Assembly: GCF_017355165.1 (NCBI RefSeq) | Contig: NZ_JADILK010000004.1 | Coordinates: 124,001 to 188,000 of the forward strand | Length of the DNA stretch: 64,000 bases | Reading direction: 5' to 3' | Origin: Bacillus sp. SD075 | Lineage (GTDB): Bacteria > Bacillota > Bacilli > Bacillales > DSM-1321 | Shown: in pieces, positions 9,315-17,181 of the stretch | How the letters are laid out: the number at the start of each line of letters is the position of its first letter | Position numbering within the stretch: position 1 is the first letter of the stretch | Position numbers and translations under genes: made by a program | Notes under the pieces: generated by a model | What the model was told of the DNA's origin: nothing | What the model saw: the letters and a program-made list of their open reading frames with translations, nothing else | Database searches by the model: none

Positions 9315-9597
9315 TGTTGTTGCCTCCTAGTGCATAACACACATTGTATTACTATTTTTAATCATTTGGAAAATAATTATTATCCTCTTCCACAATCAAA
9401 AACAATTCTTTATTAGATTAACATGAAATGATAAAGATTGCAAATTTCTAGAAATATTTTTAAAAATACGGGTTTGCCTCCTATTTACATTATATCCCTA
9501 TATTATCCAATTAAATGATTCAGATGTCGATTAACGGGTATATCAGAGTATAAGAATAAGCAACCACTTAAAGAATTTACAACAAGGAGGTCAATCA

Positions 9598-9839
9598 ATG
9601 AAATATTACAAAGTTTCTAATAGCGGTCTTCACAGTAAGGTTATTGTAGCCTATAGCGGGTATGAGGCACTCGGACTTTATTTAATGGAAATCGATGATC
9701 AACTTGGTTTTGTTGATGATATAGATATGAGCAAGTCGAGATTTCCTATACCGGTTACCCCGTTTATAAGACACTTAAGGAGCTATATCAAGAGAAAGAT
9801 TTTTGGGAAGTTCCTAATGTTGTCGTGGAAGTCGAATAA
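9598..9839 (+). pseudogene. Small gene of unknown function with a single-base frameshift
   Basis: Strong ribosome site (AAGGAGG, nine bases before ATG) starts MKYYKVSNSGLHSKVIVAYS. The frame reads well to about base 9723. The natural continuation is in another frame: RYEQVEISYTGYPVYKTLKE, then EKDFWEVPNVVVEVE and stop at 9837-9839. Restoring one base after 9723 gives an intact protein of about 80 aa. Without it the frame continues as an unrelated basic tail to 9858. No slippery heptamer is visible, so a deletion or a sequencing error is more likely than programmed shifting. Confidence 0.6.
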
Positions 9840-9873
9840 TGACAGCCCTCAACTTTAAGAGAGCCACTGGATG

Positions 9874-10470
9874 TTACCTCCCAATCAACTCAGTCAAATA
9901 ATATTTCGTAATGGCAAGATATTCACGGATATATGATTTCAACAGTGACACTTTTGGTGTCTTTGCCGGTATTCCCTTCATGTCCAAGCCTTCTTTTTTT
10001 GCTATTTCAACCGCCCGGTAGATATGAAAGTCATTACTTACGATCAATCCTAAAGCTGCTGTATCAGGAATGAGTTCTTTAGAGAAAACAATATTTTCGT
10101 ACGTCGTTGTTGATTTATCTTCCATCATGATGCGTGCTTCTTCAATTCCCTGGGCGATTAGTCCCTGTTGCATTGCTTTTGCTTCCGATATATCTTCTCC
10201 CGGTCCTTTGCCGCCAGATACAATGACCACTGTATGTTTATTTGCAGTTAAATATTCTGCAGCTTTATCAATCCGGTATTGTAAGGATAATGAGGGAACC
10301 GAACCTTTGACTCTTGCTCCAAGAATAATGAGGTAATCGGCATTTTCCGGAATTTGCTGGTGAATGCTTTCTTGAATTTTCATGTGCAAAAATCCAAAAT
10401 ACACCAGTACTGCGATAACGCTTATTACACAAAATTTCATCGCCCTTTTCAAAGTTTTTCCCCACTTCAT
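9874..10470 (-). CDS. DUF218/YdcF-SanA family membrane-anchored protein
   Basis: 198 aa. One N-terminal membrane helix (about residues 13-29) then a DUF218 domain: ADYLIILGARVKGSVPSLSL, TVVIVSGGKGPGEDISEA, EDKSTTTYENIVFSKEL and VSNDFHIYRA. Family members (SanA, ElyC, YdcF) are linked to envelope integrity, but the biochemical activity is not settled. No operon partner: it lies tail to tail with the frameshifted gene. Confidence 0.88.
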   Translation of the reverse strand: MKWGKTLKRAMKFCVISVIAVLVYFGFLHMKIQESIHQQIPENADYLIILGARVKGSVPSLSLQYRIDKAAEYLTANKHTVVIVSGGKGPGEDISEAKAMQQGLIAQGIEEARIMMEDKSTTTYENIVFSKELIPDTAALGLIVSNDFHIYRAVEIAKKEGLDMKGIPAKTPKVSLLKSYIREYLAITKYYLTELIGR

Positions 10471-10524
10471 TTTCTTCCTATTACTTAATTTTTTCCAATA
10501 ACCCCTATATAACTAAGAACAAAG

Positions 10525-10552
10525 AGCGGGAAATCATGAAAGACTTCCCGCT
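10525..10552 (-). terminator. Terminator-like hairpin after the serine hydrolase gene
   Basis: AGCGGGAA / TTCCCGCT perfect 8-bp stem with a 12-base loop, followed on the minus strand by CTTTGTTCTT. Confidence 0.6.
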
Positions 10553-10579
10553 TTCCCCTAAATTATTCAATATGACAGT

Positions 10580-11365
10580 TTATTCCGCGACCATATCATC
10601 ATATATCAATTTTCCTATTTTACTGATTACTTGACGGCTTTCTTCCTCTGATTTCATATCTTCAGTAAGAACTGCAGCATAAACAGTTTGTGTTTCTGAA
10701 CGAATGATCGCACAATCATGGGCAACTCCCCGAATTCCGCCCGTTTTGCTTGCGACCTTGACCCCTCTGCCCATCAGGGATGGAAGTTTATCCCTTAATT
10801 GCTGGTTGTCAAAGACACGCAATATTCTTTCCTTGCTTTCCCTCGTTAAAAAGTTGCTTGTATGTATGGCTTTTAAACAGGTAATCGTATCTTCTGCCGA
10901 TATGGTATTGTCACGCCCTTCTTTTAATGCCTTAAAATCCTGCATTTTTCGTTCAAGAACCGTATTTTTCAAACCAAGTTCCTTGATGCATTGATTGATT
11001 TCCTCAAAGCCCAACAGGTTCATCATCATATTCGTGGATGTATTGTCGGAAACAGTTATCATCAATGTCAATAAATCCTCTACGGTTAAAAATACCTTAT
11101 TCGATAAAACATGCAGGACCCCAGATCCCCCAGTCACTTCATTAGGCGGGATGGTCACTGGTTGATTCAAATAAATTTTCTTTTGTTCACTTTGACGATA
11201 ACCTTCGATGATCATTGGTATTTTGATCAAACTCGCTGATTGAAAGGATTCATCCTTGTGATATCCAATCGTGTCCCCAAGACCATTTTCAATTTTATAT
11301 GCGATTTTCCCATTAAATGTTTCAATTAATGCCAAGATATCATGTTCTATAGTTTGTAAGGTCAT
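10580..11365 (-). CDS. Class A beta-lactamase-like serine hydrolase, no signal peptide
   Basis: 261 aa from the MTLQTIEHD start (a GGGAGG sits 12 bases upstream; an earlier ATG at 11395 lies before that site). Has the penicillin-binding fold motifs: SLIK (45-48), SDN (106-108) and KTG (207-209). The class A ExxLN loop that supplies the deacylating Glu is not recognisable; instead the loop region reads MQDFKALKEGRDNTIS. There is no export signal, so the protein appears cytoplasmic. It may be an esterase or amidase of the beta-lactamase fold, not a resistance enzyme. Confidence 0.85.
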   Translation of the reverse strand: MTLQTIEHDILALIETFNGKIAYKIENGLGDTIGYHKDESFQSASLIKIPMIIEGYRQSEQKKIYLNQPVTIPPNEVTGGSGVLHVLSNKVFLTVEDLLTLMITVSDNTSTNMMMNLLGFEEINQCIKELGLKNTVLERKMQDFKALKEGRDNTISAEDTITCLKAIHTSNFLTRESKERILRVFDNQQLRDKLPSLMGRGVKVASKTGGIRGVAHDCAIIRSETQTVYAAVLTEDMKSEEESRQVISKIGKLIYDDMVAE

Positions 11366-11495
11366 CTCTTTCCCTATTCCTCCCTTGGATATCATTTAAT
11401 CCCCTATAAAAAAATCACTTATCCCCTAACTTATTCTACCATGTTAAAAGCAGTACAATCTTCTTATAAATTTCAAATTGAATAAATTTTCATAT

Positions 11496-11521
11496 AAAAA
11501 GAGCCTTCATATCGAAAGCTC
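11496..11521 (-). terminator. Intrinsic terminator of yezD
   Basis: Minus-strand stem GAGCTTTC / GAAGGCTC (one G-U) followed by TTTTTATATG, 17 bases after the yezD stop codon. Confidence 0.85.
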
Positions 11522-11537
11522 CCTTAACAACTGTTAT

Positions 11538-11705
11538 TCACCTGGCTTTTACGGTCCGGCTCTTCTCTAGCGGGAATCGTTTCTTCTCGGTTGTATCCAC
11601 CTGTGTTATTTCACCATCATGTATGGTTATTATCACGGATCCATATTGCAGTTCTTCCAAGCTTGAAATGATATGCCTGATTTTAAATTCTTCTTTCTTT
11701 TCCAT
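11538..11705 (-). CDS. yezD: YezD-like small protein (DUF2292)
   Basis: 55 aa: MEKKEEFKIRHIISSLEELQ, then YGSVIITIHDGEITQVDTTE and a basic end. The VITxHDGxxxQxDxTEK pattern is the DUF2292/YezD signature. In B. subtilis yezD lies with sulfate-assimilation genes, so a sulfur role is plausible but not proven. GGGGAG precedes the ATG by five bases. It is preceded by a strong promoter and a leader with an intrinsic terminator, and shares a promoter element with the sulfate transporter operon in this window. Confidence 0.85.
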   Translation of the reverse strand: MEKKEEFKIRHIISSLEELQYGSVIITIHDGEITQVDTTEKKRFPLEKSRTVKAR

Positions 11706-11910
11706 AATATCTCCCCTTCACTACTGGTAATAAAGCTTCGTTTCATGACTAATGTTAAAAAGGATCGACGAAAAGCGCATGTTCGCTTCCCACTTTCATA
11801 TTTTCTTGAGGAACTTGGTTTACCTATCATATCCTCATCACTTTACTTTCCGTATAAGAATAACCAGTTAATAGGAACTCCATATTCCCCTCCCCTCACT
11901 ATAAAAAATA

Positions 11911-11953
11911 AAAGGCACCCGCCATCTAATAAATTAGATTTAAGGGTGCCTTT
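11911..11953 (-). terminator. Leader terminator between the yezD promoter and yezD
   Basis: Stem AAAGGCACCC / GGGTGCCTTT with a 23-base loop that contains a secondary ATCTAAT...ATTAGAT pairing. On the minus strand it is followed by a T-rich run (TTTTATTTTTTATAG). It sits about 95 bases downstream of the predicted transcription start and 200 bases before yezD, so it either ends a short RNA or is an attenuator. Confidence 0.75.
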
Positions 11954-12029
11954 AGTTGACTAATCGGCAATTCAGGTGTTGCCTATGTTATAGAAAAATA
12001 CGATTCAAAGCAACAAACCACATTATTCT

Positions 12030-12046
12030 TACCAATTAACTTGGTA
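12030..12046. promoter_or_regulatory. Dyad TACCAA-N5-TTGGTA at the yezD transcription start
   Basis: Inverted repeat overlapping the expected +1 region of the minus-strand promoter. Its half AACTTGGTAT (12038-12047) recurs exactly, in opposite orientation, at 23152-23161 beside the -35 of the sulfate transporter operon. A cysteine-metabolism repressor (CymR-type) is the obvious candidate binder. Confidence 0.5.
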
Positions 12047-12051
12047 TTACT

Positions 12052-12080
12052 AATATAATCCAGATTCACCCTTTTGTCAA
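12052..12080 (-). promoter_or_regulatory. Sigma-A promoter of the yezD leader
   Basis: TTGACA (12075-12080) and TATATT (12052-12057) with exactly 17 bases between them on the minus strand. Confidence 0.8.
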
Positions 12081-12135
12081 TGTTGTATTTAAATTTTCTG
12101 ATTAGTCTGCGTTTTACATTTTACTTATTTACCAC

Positions 12136-12165
12136 TTTACCAAACTAAACTATTTGAGATATACT
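12136..12165 (+). promoter_or_regulatory. Possible sigma-A promoter of the amino-acid permease gene
   Basis: TTTACC and TATACT separated by 18 bases, 60 bases before the start codon. Just upstream, AATTTTCTGATTAGT (12092-12106) resembles the CodY box at about 12 of 15 positions. Confidence 0.45.
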
Positions 12166-12225
12166 ATTTTAGTATAAGTTGTCGGGATAAACACACACTT
12201 TGTATTTAAGAAAGGTTCGATATAA

Positions 12226-13614
12226 ATGGGAAATAAAAAATGGGGTTTATTGATTTTGACCACATTCGTAATTGGAAATATGGTCGGCGGCGGAATTTTC
12301 ATGCTCCCTGCTCAATTAGCACAAGTATCCAGTCCATTAGGGGCCACATTGGCATGGATTGTTACTGGACTGGGAGTTTTTCTAATAGCATTGGTGTTTG
12401 GTAACCTGGCTGTCCGGAAACCGGATTTGAAGGCTGGACCGCAAAGTTATGCTCAATCATTATTTAAATCACCTGCTAAAGGAAGGGTTTCAGGATATAG
12501 CATGGCTTGGGGCTATTGGGCTGCGAATTGGGCTGCGACAGCTTCAGTCATCATTTCATTTGCTGGTTACCTATCAACGTTTTTCCCGGTGATGCATAGT
12601 TCGAAAGTTATTTATACAGCGGGTTCGTTTCAACTTGAGCTAGGTAAAGCATTAACGTTTGTGGTATGTTCCATTGCCCTTTGGGGGATTCAGGCAATCT
12701 TGGTAAGAAGTTTTAACAGTGCTGGGAAAATGAATCTTTTTGCTACGGTTACCAAAGTGCTTGGATTCTTATTTTTCATCATTATCACGATTTTCATCTT
12801 CGATACTTCCAATTTAGGGAACGGAGCTGAATTTTATGATAAGACGGGATCTGCGATCTCTTTGGGTGATCAAGTAAATGCAGCTGCAATTTCAACATTA
12901 TGGGCCTTCATCGGTATTGAAGCTGCCGTCATGCTTTCAAACCGTGCTAAGTCACAAAATGACGTAAAGAAAGCGACGATTCTTGGATTGCTTATCGCTG
13001 TTGCCATTTATATCGGCATTACTTTATTGACGATGGGTGCCATATCACAAGATGATTTGAAAATATCACAAAAACCACTTGTAGACGCACTGCAAGCTGT
13101 AGTTGGTTCAAGCGGCACATATTTTATGGCTGCTCTTGCCGTCATTTCCTTATTAGGATCTACAATCGGATGGATTGTCGTTGCTTCTGAGGTTCCTTAC
13201 CAGGCAGCGAAATCGGATCTGTTTCCGGCCTATTTTGCGAAAGCAAACAAAAATGGAACACCCGTCCGTTCTATGACAATAACAAATATTATGACACAGA
13301 TATTCTTATTCTCCACTATCTCGGGTACGATTTTGGAAGCTTATAAATTCTCGATGATCGTCGCTACACTTGCTTACTTGATCCCGTATCTTGCTTCCGT
13401 TCTGTATCAATTGAAACTAGTCATGACTGGGGAAACCTATGATGTCATGAAAGGCTCTAGAGTACGTGATGGCATCATCACCATCCTGGCTTTACTTTAC
13501 TCGATCTGGGTCATCAAGACAGGTACAGCTGATATGAATACATTCATACTTGGCATTGCCTTATATGTATTCGGAATCGTCTTATACCCGCTCTGGATGA
13601 GAAAAAAATCATAA
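12226..13614 (+). CDS. APC-family basic amino acid/polyamine antiporter
   Basis: 462 aa, about 12 to 13 membrane segments. VIGNMVGGGIFMLPAQLAQ is the first-helix signature of the ArcD/YvsH/CadB group, which exchanges arginine, ornithine or lysine. STLWAFIGIEAAVMLSNRAK is the helix-6 region. The B. subtilis relative YvsH is under a lysine riboswitch; I looked for an L-box here and did not see one. Transcribed alone, with a strong terminator. Substrate is inferred. Confidence 0.85.
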   Translation: MGNKKWGLLILTTFVIGNMVGGGIFMLPAQLAQVSSPLGATLAWIVTGLGVFLIALVFGNLAVRKPDLKAGPQSYAQSLFKSPAKGRVSGYSMAWGYWAANWAATASVIISFAGYLSTFFPVMHSSKVIYTAGSFQLELGKALTFVVCSIALWGIQAILVRSFNSAGKMNLFATVTKVLGFLFFIIITIFIFDTSNLGNGAEFYDKTGSAISLGDQVNAAAISTLWAFIGIEAAVMLSNRAKSQNDVKKATILGLLIAVAIYIGITLLTMGAISQDDLKISQKPLVDALQAVVGSSGTYFMAALAVISLLGSTIGWIVVASEVPYQAAKSDLFPAYFAKANKNGTPVRSMTITNIMTQIFLFSTISGTILEAYKFSMIVATLAYLIPYLASVLYQLKLVMTGETYDVMKGSRVRDGIITILALLYSIWVIKTGTADMNTFILGIALYVFGIVLYPLWMRKKS

Positions 13615-13619
13615 CCTTA

Positions 13620-13650
13620 AAACACCTCGGCCTTCGCCAAGGTGTTTTTT
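13620..13650 (+). terminator. Intrinsic terminator of the permease gene
   Basis: ACACCTCGGC / GCCAAGGTGT stem with a CTTC loop and seven T bases. It abuts the end of the convergent epimerase gene and may work in both directions. Confidence 0.85.
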
Positions 13651-14639
13651 TATATTTCCTTTATTGCCAATCTAGTTCTCAGCTTTACTGTTTCCCCTGA
13701 ACTTAACTCCCTCAATCCAGTCAATTTTGCAGACAAATCCAAATTTGGAGCATTCGTTACCCATGTATATGGTTCAGGACATACGAACCCCTCCTGGTTG
13801 AACAATACCCAAAACTTAAAATGTTGATCGCCATGATAAATGACCTGTATACCAGCCTCTTGGTCAGTAAGGATGCACTCGTTTCTCAGAGCTCTTTCCT
13901 CATCATAGCCAAATAAGTCATCAAACAGCCGACCTTCCAAGTTAAACCCATTTTGGATTTCCAAAGTATTGGCCGTTTCATGAATTGTGCCAGTGGGCAA
14001 TGACCTTTCATTCAACTCCCATTGTTTATTGACGGGAAGAGATATTCTGCAATCCTTTAATTGACTCCCTGTTCCAAATGGAAAATTGAATACAGTATGA
14101 TAACCCGCTCCCCATGGAAAGGGTTCATTGCCCTTGTTGGTGATTTCCAATTGGATATCCAATGTTTCATCTCTTAAAGACAAAGACATATTCACAGTGA
14201 TATCTTGTGGCAAGCTACCTTTTAGATCGAAATCGCTGCTTGAAAATTCAGTATTAATGACGATTTCTTTCCCGTTCACTTCCTTTTTGCAGACTTGCCA
14301 CGGCTTGTCATGCAAAAAACCGTGAATGTGATTGGATTTTCCCATTTCATTGATTGGAAACTTATACGTAGTCCCCTTATATGTAAATTGACCATCTTCA
14401 ATTCGATTGGGAGGGAAAAGGATTGGCATTCCATATAAAATGGGTGCTTTTTTATACTCTCCCGCACTATCCGGAGTTCGCAGCACCTCTATATCTTTAT
14501 CTTTATCTTTATGCTTGTACCTAAACGAAAGCAGATTGCTTCCTAAAGATGGCGCGAGTATCGCTTCCACTTTTTCATTGCCGAACTTTATGGCCTTTTC
14601 ATTTAAAAAAATGATATCTTCTATATAATAACCTGTCAC
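13650..14639 (-). CDS. Aldose 1-epimerase family protein, GTG start
   Basis: 329 aa galactose-mutarotase-like beta-sandwich. HIHGFLHDKPW and GYHTVFNFPF hold the two conserved His, and CPEPYTWVTNAPN holds the conserved Glu. Starts with GTG preceded by GGGGGAG. It diverges from classical GalM, a copy of which lies at 53.7 kb, so the sugar is uncertain. Convergent with the permease. Confidence 0.88.
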   Translation of the reverse strand: MTGYYIEDIIFLNEKAIKFGNEKVEAILAPSLGSNLLSFRYKHKDKDKDIEVLRTPDSAGEYKKAPILYGMPILFPPNRIEDGQFTYKGTTYKFPINEMGKSNHIHGFLHDKPWQVCKKEVNGKEIVINTEFSSSDFDLKGSLPQDITVNMSLSLRDETLDIQLEITNKGNEPFPWGAGYHTVFNFPFGTGSQLKDCRISLPVNKQWELNERSLPTGTIHETANTLEIQNGFNLEGRLFDDLFGYDEERALRNECILTDQEAGIQVIYHGDQHFKFWVLFNQEGFVCPEPYTWVTNAPNLDLSAKLTGLRELSSGETVKLRTRLAIKEI

Positions 14640-14857
14640 TTATTCTCCCCCTTTGGCTTGAACATATATCCATCCTACTTCCACCAACCATTTTTTGCAA
14701 CAAATGGAAATACATTTGATTCTAATTATTTATTTGTTTGAAATAAGTGCTGGTAATCTAAGATTTTGTTAGCTTGCTTTACTATTTTTCTATTATCCTT
14801 TTCCCTCACATCAATCGACTAACCTTAAACCTTATTAAATAAAAAAAGAATGCCTAG

Positions 14858-15060
14858 ACGTCATCCTTTCAGAATGTAAACTCGATGAAAATCGAGCTTG
14901 TCTACATTTTTTTATGGCTTGTACAATTTGGCCCTTGATTTCAACTCCAGGCACTCGCTTTCCACGGGCGGTCCGGAAGCATCCTCGGGCTTTCGCGTGC
15001 GGGGTCTCCCTTAGACGCGCTTTTCCCTCAGTAGTCTCGAACACCCGCTCCAATCAACTT
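14858..15060. repeat. Long intergenic repeat, family B copy 1
   Basis: Contains the hairpin AACTCGATGAAAATCGAG and the blocks AGGCACTCGCTTTCC, GCGTGCGGGGTCTC and TAGTCTCGA, matching pieces of the repeats at 32.5-32.8, 38.26-38.36 and 40.7-41.1 kb. It occupies most of the gap upstream of the broken transposase; 14640-14857 shows no feature I recognise. Confidence 0.65.
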
Positions 15061-15132
15061 TGTTTTAACTTTAAGATAGAACCTTTTGCCTAGAGCCTTT
15101 TTTGTTTTAAAATAAACGTATTAAAACTTGAG

Positions 15133-16107
15133 GTGATGAGGATGATGCTTTCTAAACATGATTCTATTCAGCGAGATCAACTGGTGCCCTCGAACCATTT
15201 GGTTCAAAAAATGGAGGCTGCCATGGACTTCTCTATCATTTATGACTTAGTGAAAGAGATGTATTCTGAGGGAGGACGCCTTCGAGATGAAATAAATCAA
15301 GATCGTGAAAACCATGGCAAGAAGCCTTTTCCACCGGATAAATTTGGTAAGAAGGAAACCAAAGAAATAAATAGAAAGTACAACTGATTCTGAGAGTGGC
15401 TACTAGGTGAAAGATGAGAGAACAAAAACAGTTTGCCTATTCATTCCGCGGCCGGAGAACGCAACAATTATGTAAGAGGAACGATTGTAACACCCGGAAA
15501 TACACATGATAGTCAAATCTAAGAGCCACTTGTTGAACAAGTGATTGAGAAAGTTGGAAAACTTGAAGCCGTTGCCGCAGTTGCAGCTTATAAAACACCA
15601 GAGATTACAAACTACCTTTTAACAAAGAAATCATACCGGCTTTGCCCTATGCACGTCCTCAAACAAAAGAAGGGTTCTATAGCAAGCATGAATAAGGTAT
15701 ACGAGGAACATTTTGATTGTTTCATTTGCCCAACGGGTGAGCTATTAACGTATTCAACAACCAATAAAGGGGGCTATCGCGAGTATAAATCTCGCAAACA
15801 CATCTGTGCAACCTGCTCATCTTTATCACGGTGTACAGAAAGCAAAGTTTATCAAAAAGTGGTGGCTCGGCATATCTGGCAAACACATGTGGAAGAGGCA
15901 GATCATCTGCGTCATCATCAAGATGTAAAACCTATCTATGCGAAACGTAAAGAAACGATTGAGCGTGTATTCACAGATGCAAAAGAAAAGCATGGTATGC
16001 GTTGGACTCCTTTAAGGGGACTTAAAAAAGGGTCGATGCAGGCGATGCTTACTTTCGCTGCCATGAATGTAAAGAAGGTGGCTAATTGGACATGGCAAGG
16101 TCCATAA
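15133..16107 (+). mobile_element. Broken IS1182-family transposase gene
   Basis: N-terminal piece 15133-15387 (HDSIQRDQLVPSNHLVQKME, then RLRDEINQDRENHGKKPFPP) is IS1182-like, but the DDE-domain start between MYSE and GGRLRDE is deleted. The middle at 15420-15540 reads NNYVRGTIVTPGNTHDSQI in frame pieces, with an internal TAA. The C-terminal piece 15541-16107 has KKSYRLCPMHVLKQKKG, HICATCSSLSRCTES and RKETIERVFTDAKEKHGMRW. It is certainly inactive. Clear element ends are not visible, but similar hairpin sequences in opposite orientation flank it (14850-14890 and 16205-16247). Confidence 0.9.
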
Positions 16108-16178
16108 CTGACCTAACATAGTGGGCAGCCCTAATCTCCTAACTTTAGTCGAACATTCAAAGAGGATTTCAAAAGGGG

Positions 16179-16247
16179 TTCGGAATTTTTAATTCCGAGC
16201 CCCTTTTGTCTACAAACTGAAAGGATGCCTAAACGGCATCCTTTTTT
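16179..16247. terminator. Two stacked hairpins, bidirectional terminator
   Basis: First hairpin: about 17 bp around TCGGAATT / AATTCCGA flanked by AAAAGGGG / CCCCTTTT. Second hairpin: GGATGCC TAAAC GGCATCC (16223-16241) followed by six T bases. The second also serves the minus-strand gene ending at 16250. Confidence 0.75.
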
Positions 16248-16249
16248 AC

Positions 16250-16549
16250 TTATCTATTACTCTCACTTACTAAAGCCACTATACCTTCTTCATCATCCAA
16301 AACAAGTTCAATACCGGAGTATGGATCTTTATTCATATATTCATCCAACCATAAGCGAAGCGCTTCTATCAAGTTGATGGTAATTAACACTTGTTTTCGG
16401 CCATCGACAAAGACTTCCGCCGAAAAGCCATAATCATCATCATACATTAACTCCACTTCTACCTCATTGGGTTGAACCTGCTTTTTACGGCCAATATAAA
16501 CACAAACCGCGTTAATGATATCTTGTTCGGAAATCTTTAGCCTCTCCAT
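16250..16549 (-). CDS. DUF2653 (YxcD-like) small protein
   Basis: 99 aa, acidic, soluble: ISEQDIINAVCVYIGRKKQV, ELMYDDDYGFSAEVFVDGRK and NLIEALRLWLDEYM. Matches the DUF2653 family of Bacillales, of unknown function. Overlaps the preceding membrane-protein gene by 13 bases, so the two are co-transcribed. Confidence 0.85.
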   Translation of the reverse strand: MERLKISEQDIINAVCVYIGRKKQVQPNEVEVELMYDDDYGFSAEVFVDGRKQVLITINLIEALRLWLDEYMNKDPYSGIELVLDDEEGIVALVSESNR

Positions 16550-16986
16550 GGGTTTGGATCCTCTTTCTTCTTCTTATCTTTGAAATATGTGAATATTTTA
16601 CGGATTACAACGATTAATGCAACAACTGCTAACACGTTGATTAATAGTCCTAGTATAGAACCAAGCGCTCCCATATTGGCGAATAGGCTACCAAAAAGTA
16701 AACCTGCCAGTCCACCTAGCATAATTCCTTTCATTAAGCCGCCCTTTGTGAATGAGTTTCCACTTTTTGTATCAGTCTTCGCTTTATTAGTAGTGGTAGC
16801 ATCGGACTTCTTCGTCTCTTTATTTTGGAAATTCGAATTATTATTGTTGTTGCTGTTAAAACTTCTTTTTCCAGACTTGTAACCCCTTGCATCGACTGAC
16901 TCCGAATGATCCTGGAATACATAAGTTCCGACTGGCGAGAATGCTAGTGTAATTGTAAGTAATGCAGCCATAAATTTTTTCATCAT
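16537..16986 (-). CDS. Small secreted/membrane protein with Asn-rich linker
   Basis: 149 aa. N-terminal signal sequence (MMKKFMAALLTITLAFSPVG), an Asn/Lys/Thr-rich spacer, then a Gly-rich membrane region (LMKGIMLGGLAGLLFGSLFA) and a second helix (LLINVLAVVALIVVI) followed by a basic tail. The layout resembles proteins annotated as Tim44-like in bacilli, but I do not recognise a specific family member. Operon with the DUF2653 gene. Confidence 0.75.
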   Translation of the reverse strand: MMKKFMAALLTITLAFSPVGTYVFQDHSESVDARGYKSGKRSFNSNNNNNSNFQNKETKKSDATTTNKAKTDTKSGNSFTKGGLMKGIMLGGLAGLLFGSLFANMGALGSILGLLINVLAVVALIVVIRKIFTYFKDKKKKEDPNPWRG

Positions 16987-17140
16987 GTTTTTTTGCCTCC
17001 GTTTAATAGTATGGAATGTTGTTTCATTATATCTTTTCCCAGATTAACTGAAAGTCCACATCACCTATCCTTGTTTTATCTTATAGTATTTACGTTGAAT
17101 TTCAAAATAAGTTTCACTTTTTTCGATTTTTTTCAAAAAA

Positions 17141-17172
17141 AATAAGCAGGGGGAATTTTCTCCCTGCTTATT
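17141..17172 (-). terminator. Intrinsic terminator of the endopeptidase gene
   Basis: AATAAGCAGGG / CCCTGCTTATT stem, followed on the minus strand by eight T bases. Confidence 0.85.
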
Positions 17173-17181
17173 AAAAAACTA

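Noticed and set aside
11880-12225. Possible lysine riboswitch, T-box or SAM-box near the amino-acid permease and yezD
   Set aside because: None of the conserved cores (L-box AGAGG junction, T-box AGGGTGGNACCGCG, S-box GGCCC...CGGCAACC) is present on either strand.
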